In this document: positions 47,906-57,984 of the stretch, in pieces
How positions within the stretch are numbered: the first letter of the stretch is position 1
How the letters are laid out: each line of letters opens with the position of its first letter
DNA from: Poa pratensis
Taxonomy: Eukaryota > Streptophyta > Magnoliopsida > Poales > Poaceae
Length of the DNA: 64,000 nt
NCBI GenBank assembly: GCA_947311845.1
Contig: CAMZMU010000069.1
Coordinates: forward strand, 7,528,629-7,592,628
Reading direction: 5' to 3'
The notes under the pieces: model-generated
Told to the model about the DNA's origin: nothing
The model's input: the letters and a program-made list of their open reading frames with translations, nothing else
Database searches by the model: none
Made by a program: the position numbers and the translations under genes

Positions 47906-48631
47906 AGCAGTAGCAATTTCAAGCAGTACCAAATTGACAGCAGTAGCAAAATTCGAGCTAAAGGTTCTAGCACCCCATCCTCTTCTTCTTCTTCCCTGCT
48001 CGCGCCACTCCCGTCCCGTCTCCCCTCCCGTCTCCTCTTCTTTCTCTCCTCCCTGCTCGCGCCCCGCTCCCGCACCCCATCCTCGCCACCCCGCTTCGCG
48101 CTGCCCCTCCGCATCCCGCCCTGCTCCGCATCCCGCCCTCCGCATTCGCGCCGCCGCCTTCGCGCTGCCCCTCCGCATCCCGCCCTCCGCATAACCAGCA
48201 AGCTCCTCCGCATCCCGCCCTGCTCTCCGACCGCGCCGCCGCCTTCGCGCTGCCGGCCAGCCACATGCTTGGCGCGGCGCTCGCACAGCTCGGACCTCCT
48301 CTCCTAACCAGCAACCCCCGCCGTCCTGACCCGAGCTAGATGTCGATTTCGCCCAAAAATTGAAGAACAAAAGAGGAGGAGACGAACCTGTTGCTGCTCT
48401 CGCGTCGATGGCGTGGTGGCGGGAGGACTCTTCCCCGAGCGAGCGGTTGCTCGGGGAGATGGGTCGGGGACGCCTCCTTCGCCCCGATGCATAGGGGAGA
48501 GGAGCTCCTGCGTCGGGGACGCCGATAGAGCGGGGGCGTGATAGGGGATCTGCTGGAGGTCTGTTTTCTCTTCTCTCTCCCCTATTTTGTGTATCGGGGA
48601 GGGTATCGGGTAGCTACTGGATTTGCTCTAA

Positions 48632-49794
48632 CATCCCTAATTTTGAGATTCAGCGTACACTCGTGCGTTAAGTTTGTTTTTTTGGTTGCGAGGACATGTA
48701 ATTCAATTGAGAATGATTCTGCATGGATTTTCTTTTGATGAACGAGCAAAATAGCTTCACAATTGTTCATTTATTTATCTATTCATTTCTTTCTTGAGAG
48801 TTTATAGTTTATGCAACGAACAATCTAAAGAACACACACTCGCATCGGCTAGCGTTCTGCGCCCGTCCAACGATGTCGATTCAAGTGGGGGCTCCTAGGT
48901 GTATCCATACATGAAGCACGCACATGTAATGCTGATATCATTAAGAGGTGTTGTCGATTCAGTTGGCCTGAGCACAGAGAGGCTGATATGCATTGCCAGA
49001 TTCAGATGGGGCACTTGGAGTAAGTCTATGTTATGGAGAAGAAAGCTTGCGAGGCTTATTCAACATGATGTTCATCTTGTATTTTTTTATAGATCTTGCG
49101 GATGTAGGAATTAAAGATTGTGCGCATGTCTGCCTTAAAGTCTCGATTATATTCATCACTGTTGAAGAGATTGTTGACATCGGACTGGAGTAGGTTGAAG
49201 TGCTTGACATGCCGTGCTAGTATCTCACGCAATTTCTTGAATTCTCTGTGTGTGTTGATAACTAGCTCAACTTGATTATGAAAAATGCGTTTCTAATTCG
49301 CTGATATTTCTAACATGATTTGAGCATAGAGAGGTGTGGTTCATCCATCCGCTCATTGATCATGTTATTTACCATGTTATAGATGTTCATCTAGTGAAAT
49401 TAGAATCATGTCTAGACGGTGGGCAATTCAATTAACTTGCAACAAATAGCATTTGCTCCCGGGTTTAACCATGATATTATTAATGTAAAAAAAATCTGAA
49501 TGATTTCATACATGTAGGTGCCTGTGTCCATTGTGTACAAAATTATAAAGTTCGGGGCTTGTGTTAAAAAAAAATACTATCTGGTGTTTCAAAGTTTTAC
49601 ATTTTAGGACACTGGTTTTATTTGCCTTTTCTTCGTCAAACTTCACACTTCCATATAACACATGAACTCGTATGTTCTAAATAAAAAATCAAATATTTGA
49701 AAAACCTTGTAAACATTTAATTTGCATTGTTTGGAGGGAACAATGTGAATTCAATATTCACCATAAACCCAAATCTCGGGCATGGAACAGGCGC
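48632..49794. other. Intergenic, nothing identified
   Basis: AT-rich, with no ORF over 72 codons, no transposon ends and no RNA gene recognised. Confidence 0.5.
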
Positions 49795-49806
49795 CTCTTT
49801 ATATCA
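49795..49806 (+). promoter_or_regulatory. Candidate TATA box of the mTERF gene
   Basis: CTCTTTATATCA lies about 105 bases before the ATG at 49910, a reasonable spacing for a short 5' untranslated region. It is the only TATA-like site close upstream. Confidence 0.4.
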
Positions 49807-49909
49807 GGTACTGTAACGAATATGGGGCTTGTAGCCCTAAACACAGTTTTGCTAGTCGCCTTGTATATTCCTTCGCTCGTCTTTCCGCCCCGGCCGCCGC
49901 CGTGACGCC

Positions 49910-51064
49910 ATGATCCGCCACCTCCGGACGCGCGTCCTTGCTCGCTTCCTCGGCCACCCCTCATCCCATGCCGCCGCCGCCCACCTCCTTCCACTCCACT
50001 GCCTCCTCTCCACCACCACCGCATCAATTTCCCCCAAATCCCTCTCCGTCAAGGACTTCCTCGTCGCCGACGGCGGCCTCACCCCAGCGCAAGCCCTCAA
50101 GGCCTCCAAGCGGCTCTCCTACCTCACGTCGCTCTCCAGTCCCCACGCCGCCCTGGCCTTCCTATCGTCCCGCGGCGTCCCCAGCTCCGACATCGCCGCC
50201 GCCGTGGCCTCCGACCCGCTCATCCTGTCCGCCAGCGTGGGGAGGGTCCTCGCCCCGCGCTTCGCCGAGCTCGCCGAAATCGGCCTCTCGCCCTCGCAGA
50301 TCATGGCCGTCCTCCCCATCCGCCGCACGGGGGCTCTCCGCGGCAACGTCCAGTTCTGGATCCAAACGCTGGGCACCTTCGACAAGCTGCTCCGCCTCGC
50401 CAAGTCGAACCGCGAGCTCCTCAGCGCCAGCATCGACAAGGTGATCAAGCCCAACCTCAACACGCTCCAGGAGTGCGGGGTGAGTGCTCGCGACATTGCC
50501 GGCATAAGCTTGTACTCCAGCCGGCTGTTCACCGTCAAACACGAGATCCTCCTGGCCGCCATCGCGCAGGTGGAGGAGTTAGGCGTAAAGCGGGGCTCAA
50601 GGATGTTCCGCCGCGCACTCGCCGCACTCTCCTTCATGAGCAAGGACGTCCTCGACGGGAAAGTACAGCTGCTGCGGAAGCTCGGGTTTTCGCAGGAGGA
50701 TATATCGATGATCGCCAAGAAGGCGCCGCTTGTCCTGGCAAAATCCGACAAAATGATCCTGCCAGCCGTGGAGTTCTTGATGAGGGATGTGGGTCTGCAG
50801 GCGCCGTACATTGCCCAGAGGCCAGTTCTCATCATGTATAGCCGTGAGAAGCGGTTGATTCCCCGACGATCCTTGCTCGATCTTCTCAGGCACAAGGGAT
50901 TGCTGAATGTGGAGTTGGATTACTATTACACCGCCTCGCTGGCTGAAAAGAAGTTTGTAGACAAGTTTGTGAGTCCATATAAGGATACTGTTCCAGGCCT
51001 CACTGATGATTATGCCTCTGGATGTCTTGGGAAAGCACCAATTAATGGAGATGCTTCGCCATAA
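49910..51064 (+). CDS. mTERF-family organellar protein
   Basis: An intact, intronless frame of 384 codons. The first 40 residues are rich in Arg, His, Ser and Ala with almost no acidic residue, as in mitochondrial or plastid targeting peptides. From about residue 60 to 345 it shows repeated mTERF motifs with the usual proline near each repeat end: LSSRGVPSSDIAAAVASDPLIL (83-106 region), LAEIGLSPSQIMAVLPI, LQECGVSARDIAGISL, LRKLGFSQEDISMIAKKAPL and FLMRDVGLQAPYIAQRPVLIMYS. It ends EKKFVDKFVSPYKDTVPGL and a short tail. Members bind organellar nucleic acid and act in transcription, splicing or translation; the target of this one is unknown. The chosen ATG is the first in frame and gives the targeting peptide. 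GC is high at third positions. The last 120 bp are duplicated at 58.9 kb. Confidence 0.95.
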   Translation: MIRHLRTRVLARFLGHPSSHAAAAHLLPLHCLLSTTTASISPKSLSVKDFLVADGGLTPAQALKASKRLSYLTSLSSPHAALAFLSSRGVPSSDIAAAVASDPLILSASVGRVLAPRFAELAEIGLSPSQIMAVLPIRRTGALRGNVQFWIQTLGTFDKLLRLAKSNRELLSASIDKVIKPNLNTLQECGVSARDIAGISLYSSRLFTVKHEILLAAIAQVEELGVKRGSRMFRRALAALSFMSKDVLDGKVQLLRKLGFSQEDISMIAKKAPLVLAKSDKMILPAVEFLMRDVGLQAPYIAQRPVLIMYSREKRLIPRRSLLDLLRHKGLLNVELDYYYTASLAEKKFVDKFVSPYKDTVPGLTDDYASGCLGKAPINGDASP

Positions 51065-51480
51065 GACTGAAACTGTGCTGTCCAAGAATCGCTTAATTTT
51101 TTTAGACTGTCCGAGGCATCTCCTCGTCGCAAGACTCTGGGTTCCTGATCAACGAGATCAGTTTGAGGCCACAATACAAAATCATGACAAAGAGTCCCGT
51201 GCTAGTCATGTACATCATGGAGAGGTGTCTGGTTCCCTGGTATTTTGTGTGTGTCACCAAGGTTGTGTCAGCGAACAACTTTAGTTTTTACACATTAATT
51301 GCTTGTTCTGGGAAGACTACCAAATCAAAGTTCATTGGTTATCACAAGGACAGTGTCCCAAGTCTAACGTTGATGATTTCTTGTATCCTTCGTGTACCAG
51401 ATGTCCAGGTGGTAATGCTGCAGTTCTCCCCATTAGGTAATGTCCAGGACTCAAACACTTTAGTTAGTCTCAGCAATTGA
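51065..51480 (+). pseudogene. Leftover mTERF-like coding sequence just after the mTERF stop
   Basis: Directly after the stop the DNA still resembles mTERF coding sequence: MEMLRHKTETVLSKNR starts inside the gene's last codons in another frame, and RPQYKIMTKSPVLVMYIMER follows near 51163-51225, equivalent to RPVLIMYSREKRL in the gene. Stops and a frame change separate them. It looks like the tail of a second, tandem mTERF copy joined by deletion. The same tail is found at 58970-59230. Confidence 0.7.
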
Positions 51481-52019
51481 ACAACTAGTGATCTGAGTGT
51501 AAACAATCTAAGTTTATTTTTGAGAAAACGCTCACATCAATGTTCAAATTTTGGATATGTATGAAGCAACTGGATTCTCTTATTTTGGTGCCTTATTGGT
51601 TATGTCTCAGTTGTCAATAGGTATCCCTGCCTTACCGCTCAAGGTTATCCTTAAGTTCGAATGTTCTTCTTTTACAGACTACTAGTCCTTGTTATAATAC
51701 TCGAGTCTTGAGCTAACGTGATATTGACAGACTAACAGCTTCTTTTCTCTCCCCTTGTTTGCACACTATGTTTTTGTTTGAACTTACCTTTACATAGCTG
51801 ACTAGTCACTACTACTGTTAGACTATGCCAACTATTTTTAGCTAATGGACTACTTCCATCTTTAGTCTCGCAATTGAACTAGTGATCTGACTATTCACAA
51901 TCCATGCTTTTTCGAGAAAACACTCGCAATCCTTGTTAACATTTTGGATACCTATGAAGCAACTGGACTCCCTTGTTTTGGTGCATTGATGCTTGTGTCT
52001 CACTAGTCAATACTTATCC
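51466..52019. repeat. Two roughly 400-bp tandem copies of the mTERF downstream flank
   Basis: The pattern CAATTGAAC...CTAGTGATCTGA, then TTGAGAAAACGCTC, then TTTTGGATATGTATGAAGCA starts at about 51468 and again at about 51866. The second copy is interrupted at 52019 by the Reina element and continues at 56684. Related copies lie at 59400-59700 and 62070-62460. Confidence 0.8.
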
Positions 52020-52330
52020 TGGTAGAACCTAGGAGTCTACCGGGTCGGGGACGTAGGTTGTATGAGAAGGAGGGGGTTGTGTGGAGGCGAGGGGCTCGCT
52101 GCCGGCGGCTGGGCGCCGTCGCGCGAGATCGAGGAGGCGGCGGCTAGGGCAGGAGGCGGCGGCGAGTTGGAGAAGGCCGACTCCTCTAGGAGTCGGCAAT
52201 AATATTCTTGATTATTGCTTGATTCTCAAAATCCTATTACAACTCTTATATAATAAAAGATAATGGGCTAAGCCCCTAATTCGGCCCACTAATGGGCTTT
52301 TTCCGACTATAGACCAAACCGGTCATAACA
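52020..52330 (-). repeat. 3' LTR of the Reina element
   Basis: The pol frame ends inside this LTR (stop at 52276). It contains a 10-bp-stem inverted repeat with a two-base loop at 52176-52197 (GCCGACTCCT / AGGAGTCGGC). Confidence 0.95.
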
Positions 52331-53202
52331 TCTCTCCCCGCCTCGACAAACAGCTCGTCCTCGAGCTGGACATCTGGAAACTGCTGGCGGAACTCGTCGA
52401 GCTTCTCCCAAGTAGCGTCACTCACCGAAAGCCCTGTCCACTGCACCAGGACATGCCAAACATCACGGCGCTTCTGGGCCTTCAGTACCTTCTCCGGGGC
52501 TGGAAGAAGTCGCCCCCTAGCTGTAGGTGGTAAAGCCGGGGGCGCCGCAGGTGGGTCACCGTGGTAGGCCTTGAGCAGGCCCACGTGGAAGACGTCGTGA
52601 AGACGGGACCCCTCCGGCAGCTCCAGCCGGTAAGCGAGCGACCCGACGCGCTCCACAACACGGAATGGACCCGCGTAGCGAGGTCCCAGCTTGCGCTTGG
52701 AGCGTGGGTCTAAGGACTGCGTAGTCCGATGTAGAAGGCGGAGCCATACCCAATCCCCCACCGCGAACTCCGCGTCGCGATGGTGTGCATCATAGTACTT
52801 CTTGGACAGCTGCTGCGCCTGGAGAAGGCGCTGCCGCACCTCGTCCAATATCTCGTCGCGGGTGCGGAGCAAGTCTCCCGCGGCCTCAGTCTGGGCCGCC
52901 CCGTCCTCAAAGGGCAGCATACGCGGAGGCGGCCTGCCATAGACCATCTCGAAGGGTGTGGCGTGCAGGGCGGCGTGATAGGAGGTGTTGTAGCAATACT
53001 CCGCCCATGCCAGCCAGTCCACCCAAGCTCGTGGGCGATCTCCCGTGACGCAGCGCAGGTACATGGCAATCACCTTGTTGACCACCTCAGATTGCCTGTC
53101 GGTCTGAGGGTGGAACGCGGTGCTGAAGCGAAGCTTGACACCGGCCAACCGAAAGAGATCCCGCCAGACGTGCCGGGAACCCATGTAGCCGGACGACCCC
53201 AT
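52276..53202 (-). pseudogene. Integrase C-terminal half and chromodomain of the Reina element
   Basis: After the frame break at about 53171 this frame carries the end of the integrase core (LRFSTAFHPQTDRQSEVVN with the catalytic glutamate) and the GPFRVVERVGSLAYRLELP-type C-terminal domain. A chromodomain follows (LKAQKRRDVWHVLVQWTGL, DATWEKLDEFRQQFP). The second aspartate block of the D,D-E triad, expected between HGFP and WRDLF, is missing through a short out-of-frame deletion. Chromodomains in this clade direct integration toward particular chromatin. Confidence 0.88.
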
Positions 53203-53878
53203 CGAAGAAAGCTCGAGCCACGGAGGCGGCCGTGTAAGGATGACCGAGCGCGATGACGTGCGCGTACTTGGAGAAGCGGTCGACCACCGTGAGGATGACG
53301 GACTTGCCGCCCACTTTGGGAAGCCCCTCGATGAAGTCCATGGAGATATCCGCCCACACCTGCGAGGGGACCTCGAGGGGCTGCAAGAGGCCCGCTGGCC
53401 GCTGCGTCTCCATCTTGTTGCGCTGGCACGTCACACATGCCCGCACCCAATCCTGCACCAATGCCTTGTCGCCCGGGATATAGAAATCAGCGCGAAGGTG
53501 GTGGAGGGTCTTCTGAACACCCTCATGGCCCGATGAATGTGCCAACTCCAGGACCTGGTGGCGGAGATCGTCGTGGTCGGGCACAAAGAGGCGGTGGCCG
53601 TGGAGGAGCAGGCCGTCCGCCAGGTGCCAGGGCGCCTCCAATGCACCGGCGTCCAGGCGCTGTCGGAGGTCCTGGGCGTCGGTGGCCGATGCCGTGGCCT
53701 GGCGGATGGCGTCGATGAGATCAAAGGACGGCCCGGAGCGAACGCACATGGCAGCTCCCACGGGCGCCGCGTCCCCCGCGAGGAGCTCGTAGTCGCGGCG
53801 AGAGAGGGCATCCGCCACCGTGTTAAGCCGCCCGGGGCGGTACTCGACGGTGAAGTCGTAGCCAAAGAGCTTGCTGAT
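53160..53878 (-). pseudogene. RNase H end, zinc-binding domain and integrase N-terminal half of the Reina element
   Basis: The frame follows directly after the stop at 53876-53878. It shows VADALSRRDYELL (RNase H end), the H2C2 zinc block (HSSGHEGVQKTLHHLRADFY, then CVTCQRNKM) and the first integrase aspartate (ADISMDFIEGLPK) with VVDRFSKYAHVI. It is continuous with the upstream ORF except for the TGA that replaces a Trp codon after PQHQ. Confidence 0.88.
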
Positions 53879-56032
53879 TCACTGATGTTGCGGCACTGTG
53901 GAGAGGCGCTGGTCGAGCAAGAACTTGAGGCTGTAGTGGTCCGTACGGACCCGGAACGAGCGGCCCCAAAGGTACGACCTCCAATGCCGCACGGCCTGGA
54001 CGAGGCCGATCAGCTCGCGCTCGTATGCCGCGAGCTTATGGTGGCGGGCGGCGAAGGGTCGGCTGAAGAAGGCCAACGGCCCGTCGCCCTGGTGCAGGAC
54101 GGCGCCGAACCCGGTGCCGGAGGCGTCGCAGTCGACCACGAAGGGGCTGTCGAAGTCCGGCATTTGGAGTACCGGCCCCTTGGTGAAGAAGCGCGCCCCG
54201 TGCAACTCGTCCAAAAGCTCGTCCACCACCGAGATGGGGAACTTGTCCTTGTAGGTGACGGCGTTGAGGGCGCGATAGTCGATGCAGAACCGCCAAGTGC
54301 CATCGGGCTTGCGCACTAGGAGCACCGGTGCGGAGAATGGCGACGTCGAAATCCGGATGATGCCCTGTGCGAGCATCTCCGCCACTTGGCGCTCGAGCTC
54401 GTCCTTCTGGAGCTGGGGGTAGCGGTACGGCCGTACGGCGACAGGTGCCGTGTCTGGCGGCAGGTGGATGCGGTGGTCGCAGGGTCGGGCCGGCGGGAGG
54501 CCCTGTGGCTCCTCGAAGATGTCGCGGTGCTGCTCCAGGAGGTCGGCCAGCAGGGGGTGCGCCTCGTCGAGGGCTGCGGCCAAAAACTGGAGCTGCGGGG
54601 TCACGGGCCCGGACCCGCCGATGCCTGTCCACTGGACGCGACGGCCCCCCTCGCGCCAGAAGATGAGGGTGAGGGCCTCGAAGTCCCAGAGGATGGGCCC
54701 CAGCGTGGAGAGGAAGTCGAGGCCGAGGATGAAGTCGTAGCAGCCCAGGTTGATGCCGACGCAGTCGATGGCGAAGGACTCGTTGCCGATGAGGGCGGGA
54801 ACCTGTCGCGCCACGCCCTCGCAAGCAAGGCGGTCCCTGTTGGCGACGGTGACGCTGAACTTGTCGGCCCCGGTCGGCTGGAGTGCAAGGCGGCGCAAAG
54901 TATCCCCGGACATGAAGTTGTGTGTCGAGCCCGTGTCCACGAGGGCGGTCAGCGTCTCCCCCTTAATGGTCACCGGAAGCAGCATGGTCTTGGCCGTCTT
55001 GATCCCTGCCATGGCGTGAAGGGAGACGGCGAAGGACTTGGCGTCAACTGGCGCGTACGTTGTAACGCCTGCCTCGGAGAGCGTCGCGGTATCAAGCTCC
55101 GCGGTGATGGCCTCTACGGCGTCGTCGTCGACGGTGTCCAGGTAGAAGAGGCGGGCGCACGTGTGGCCCGGCGAATACTGCTCGTCGCAGTTAAAGCACA
55201 GCCCCTTGCGACGGCGTTCGAGCTGCTCGGCCGCGGTGAGGCGTTTGAACGGTCGCGTGGGCGCCGATGCAGCCCCTGGAGTGGTCGGCGCGGCGACGCG
55301 AGGCGGTGCCGGCCGGGGGGAAACGCGCACGCCCCGGTTCGGCAGCAGCTGCTGCATGGCGTTAGCCCGCTGCTCGTATGCCCGCGCGTAGTACATGGCA
55401 GACTGCAGGTCCTGAGGTTCCCGCAGCTCCACGTCGACGCGGATGTGGTCAGGCAGGCCCCCGATGAAGAGATCGGCGCGCTGGCGGCCCGAGACGTCAG
55501 GCGCATGGCATGCCAATGCCTGGAAGCGGTCGGCGAAGTCCTGCACCGTGCCCGTGAAGGTGAGGCGGCCGAGCTCGGCCAAGCGGCTGCCGCGGACCGG
55601 CGGTCCGAAACGGCGGAGGCACAAGTCGCGGAAGCGCTCCCATGACGGCATCCCACCCTCGTCCTGCTCGAGGGCGTAGTACCATGTCTGTGCGGCGTCG
55701 CGGAGGTGGTAGGAGGCCAGCCACGTGCGGTCGGACGCAAGCGTCCGCTGTCCCCGGAAAAATTGCTCGCATTGGTTGAGCCAGTTGAGGGGGTCGACGG
55801 TGCCTTCGTACGTGAAGAACTCGAGCTTGGCGAAGCGGGGCGGCTGCTGGCCGTGGGAGGCGGCCGCGAAGGCGCCCTCGTGGCGACCCGGCGCGGCGGG
55901 GATGGAAGGCGGGGTGAGAGACGAGTACGCCTCGGCGTACCCCGGGAGACCCCCGCGAGCAGCGGCCCCAGATGACGCGGCCATGGGAGGCGCGGATGGC
56001 TGGCCGGGTTCAAACGTGGGCGCGGTGGCCAC
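53879..56032 (-). pseudogene. Gag-protease-truncated RT of the Reina element
   Basis: A 717-codon frame. Gag domain: about residues 60-220 (RFAKLEFFTYEGTVDPLNWL). Zinc knuckle-like C279, C282, H290, C292. Protease active site DTGS at 366-369, followed by DFILGLDFLSTLGPI. RT begins normally (LVRKPDGTWRFCIDYRALN, HGARFFTK) but at about 54178 jumps in frame to GPVLQMPDFDSPFVVDCDAS, the RNase H start. The segment holding the SGYHQ-type block and the catalytic YxDD or FxDD (roughly 190 residues in relatives) is lost. RNase H continues (YERELIGLVQAVRHWRSYL) to the stop. No cDNA synthesis of its own is possible. Confidence 0.92.
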
Positions 56033-56360
56033 GACGGCAGCGGAGACGGCGACGACGGGAACTTGAGCGCGGTGATCGGTACCCCCTGCTTCTGTGGAAC
56101 GGAAGCCGGCGGTGGTGGTGGCGGTGGTGGCGCCGTCCGCTTGAGGTGCACCGCGAGGGCGTGCTTGATGTCGGAGACCGACTCGGTCAGGTCGCGGAGG
56201 CCCGTAGAAAGCTCCTGGTTCGAGAGGATGGGGGCAGGCTCCCGAGCCGGCGCGGACTGGCCCGCAGAAGCCGACGGCGGCTCCATGGTGGCGGGCGCGC
56301 CCGACGATGCGATCGCGGCGGAGGCGGTGGGCAGTCCCGAAGACATCGCAACCGAGGAAT

Positions 56361-56369
56361 CTGATACCA
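56361..56369 (-). promoter_or_regulatory. Primer-binding site (initiator tRNA-Met type) of the Reina element
   Basis: The minus strand reads TGGTATCAG three bases inside the LTR edge, the start of the usual initiator tRNA-Met complement. Similarity fades after about ten bases. Confidence 0.8.
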
Positions 56370-56372
56370 AAT

Positions 56373-56683
56373 TGGTAGAACCTAGGAGTCTACCGGGTCG
56401 GGGACGTAGGTTGTATGGGAAGGAGGGGGTTGTGTGGAGGCGAGGGGCTCGCTGCCGGCGGCTGGGCGCCGTCGCGCGAGATCGAGGAGGCGGCGGCTAG
56501 GGCAGGAGGCGGCGGCGAGTTGGAGAAGGCCGACTCCTCTAGGAGTCGGCAATAATATTCTTGATTATTGCTTGATTCTCAAAATCCTATTACAACTCTT
56601 ATATAATAAAAGATAATGGGCTAAGCCCCTAATTTGGCCCACTAACGGGCTTTTTCCGACTATAGACCAAACCGGTCATAACA
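56373..56683 (-). repeat. 5' LTR of the Reina element
   Basis: 311 bp, matching 52020-52330 except for three substitutions. The same inverted repeat is at 56529-56550. Confidence 0.95.
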
Positions 56684-56780
56684 TATCCCTGCCATACGAC
56701 TGAAGGTTATCGTTAAATTTGAAAGTTCTGTGAAAGGTTTGCCCTTGGTATGGTACTTGACTAGTTTGGTTTTCAGCTAA
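56684..56780. repeat. Continuation of the mTERF downstream flank after the Reina element
   Basis: TATCCCTGCCATACGACTGA joins the sequence left at 52019 and matches 51626 onward and 62155 onward. It runs to about TTGGTTTTCAGCTAA, also found at 62384. Confidence 0.75.
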
Positions 56781-57448
56781 GCAGTCAAGTAAAGTAATCA
56801 ACATACAAGCATGAAGAGTAAAGAATCAACATCAGTTCAGGGACACAGCAGGTTCTCAGATTTCAGCTAGCTACACGAGCAGGGAAAGAAGACTAGAAGA
56901 GAAGGGTCGAAGGGGATACCTGACACGCTGCCGTCCGGCCTTCGATCTGAGAACTGGGCTGCGAGGAGACGAGGCGGACGAGCTGACGCCTGACTGCTGG
57001 AGGAAAGGGTCGAGCCGTCGAGGTCCCGGCGTCCTGGAGCAAGAGTTAGCGGTGGGAGAGGTGCTTCGCCGGCGGCAGGAGAGAAAGAGAGAGAGAGAGC
57101 GTGTCGCCAATGGAGGCGCCGCCTCTCTGGTCGCGGGGTGGAGGAATGAGTGGTGCGGCTGAGCGAAAGGAGCCCTAACCCTGTATGTTTGGCCCGTTCC
57201 CCCCCCCCCCCCCCCCTTTTCTCCCCAAATTTTCATTCTCCCGCTTGGCCCATCACCAACCGCGCAGCGAGCGCTTTTTCCTGTTTTTTCCGCTTCCGCG
57301 CGCGTACGCGTACGCTCAGCGCCTAAGCGGGCCGCTTACTATCGCTCACCGTGTAATGGGCCGCTCAGGCCTAATCCTGAGCGGTATGCGACCGATGCGC
57401 TCGCTTAACCGCTTAAGCGACCGCTTTTTACCGCCTTTTTGAACCTTG
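56781..57448 (-). mobile_element. hAT-like element fragment with GCTTAAGCG subterminal repeats
   Basis: The right edge ends TTTTTGAACCTTG at 57448, so the minus strand starts CAAGGTTCAAAAAGGCGG, a plausible hAT terminus. The flanking mTERF-region duplicate resumes exactly at 57449 (GACATGATTGC, compare 61067). Inside are several inverted GCTTAAGCG, CCGCTTA and GAGCGGT motifs, an 18-C run (57199-57216) and, further in, a GC-rich 5'-untranslated-like stretch with a possible minus-strand donor near 56920. No transposase is seen and the left terminus is missing. Confidence 0.45.
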
Positions 57449-57650
57449 GACATGATTGCGCACCAATTGCCATATGCTTAACTTTGTAAAGATCTGAAGG
57501 CCAGAGTTACGACACTCACCCCCATCTGGCACCGGGTATAATTTTCCAAACCATGCATTCTGTTTGGTGTCATCTCGCAAAATATGTGAAATAACTTGTG
57601 AAGTTAACTACAACTCCGCATTTTATAGAACATATTCTTTTTGTGTATGT
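57449..57650. repeat. Segmental duplicate E, copy 1
   Basis: Non-coding and similar to 61067-61265: ATGATTGC, CCAATTG, ACTTGGTAAAG/ACTTTGTAAAG, CCAAACCATGCATT, then AATAACTTGTGA. Confidence 0.75.
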
Positions 57651-57984
57651 GTATATAATTTTTAAAGGCTTTATATTGGAGATGTTTATTTCTTTGCCTA
57701 TAAATTTGGTCAAACTTAGAAGATGTACATTTAATTTTATTGAATTTATAGGCCTTACTTTTTGGAACGGAGTGAGTATATGAAAAGCTTTTCATACACC
57801 CAAGTATATTCTTTTTGGAACAGAGCAAGTATATGAGATTTAATTGTGCTCATGTTCGACATACAATTATCTTGAACATGGAGGTGTAGTTTGTTCTTAG
57901 TGCATCGACCCTTGTGACCATTTTGTGAACTTTGCGCAACTCTTCCACTTATAGTAAAATGAAGGTCAAGTCAAAATAGCTGAT

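Larger units (their letters stand above)
46900..48628 (-). mobile_element. PIF/Harbinger-type element, ORF1-only derivative
   Basis: A 1729-bp element with inverted ends GAGCAAGTCCAGCAG and CTACTGGATTTGCTC and a TAA duplication (46897-46899 and 48629-48631). It encodes only a piece of the Harbinger ORF1 (Myb/SANT-like) protein; no DDE transposase is present. The interior holds two tandem arrays, and the 47950-48300 stretch is GC-rich with meaningless overlapping ORFs. Confidence 0.87.
52020..56683 (-). mobile_element. Young Reina-type Ty3-gypsy retrotransposon with deleted RT core
   Basis: LTRs of 311 bp at 52020-52330 and 56373-56683 start TGGTAGAACC, end CATAACA and differ at only three positions by eye. 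The target duplication TATCC is perfect (52015-52019 and 56684-56688). A primer site TGGTATCAG (minus strand of 56361-56369, initiator tRNA-Met) and a polypurine tract GGCGGGGAGAGA beside 52330 set the orientation. Short LTRs plus a C-terminal chromodomain indicate the Reina clade of chromoviruses. Gag, protease, part of RT, RNase H, integrase and chromodomain are present, but with two deletions and a stop. Confidence 0.95.

Noticed and set aside
47620..48307. 228-codon ORF, and the repeat array considered as a CRISPR array
   Set aside because: The repeats are irregular, AT-rich and within a Harbinger element of a plant genome, and the ORF translates repeat DNA into low-complexity peptide.
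54386..55645. A 419-codon plus-strand ORF inside the Reina element
   Set aside because: It is the mirror of the GC-rich gag-protease frame on the other strand and shows no protein features of its own.
57181..57236. Long C-run as a functional element
   Set aside because: It is an 18-C homopolymer in a GC-rich hAT-like remnant, most likely slippage or a sequencing artefact.
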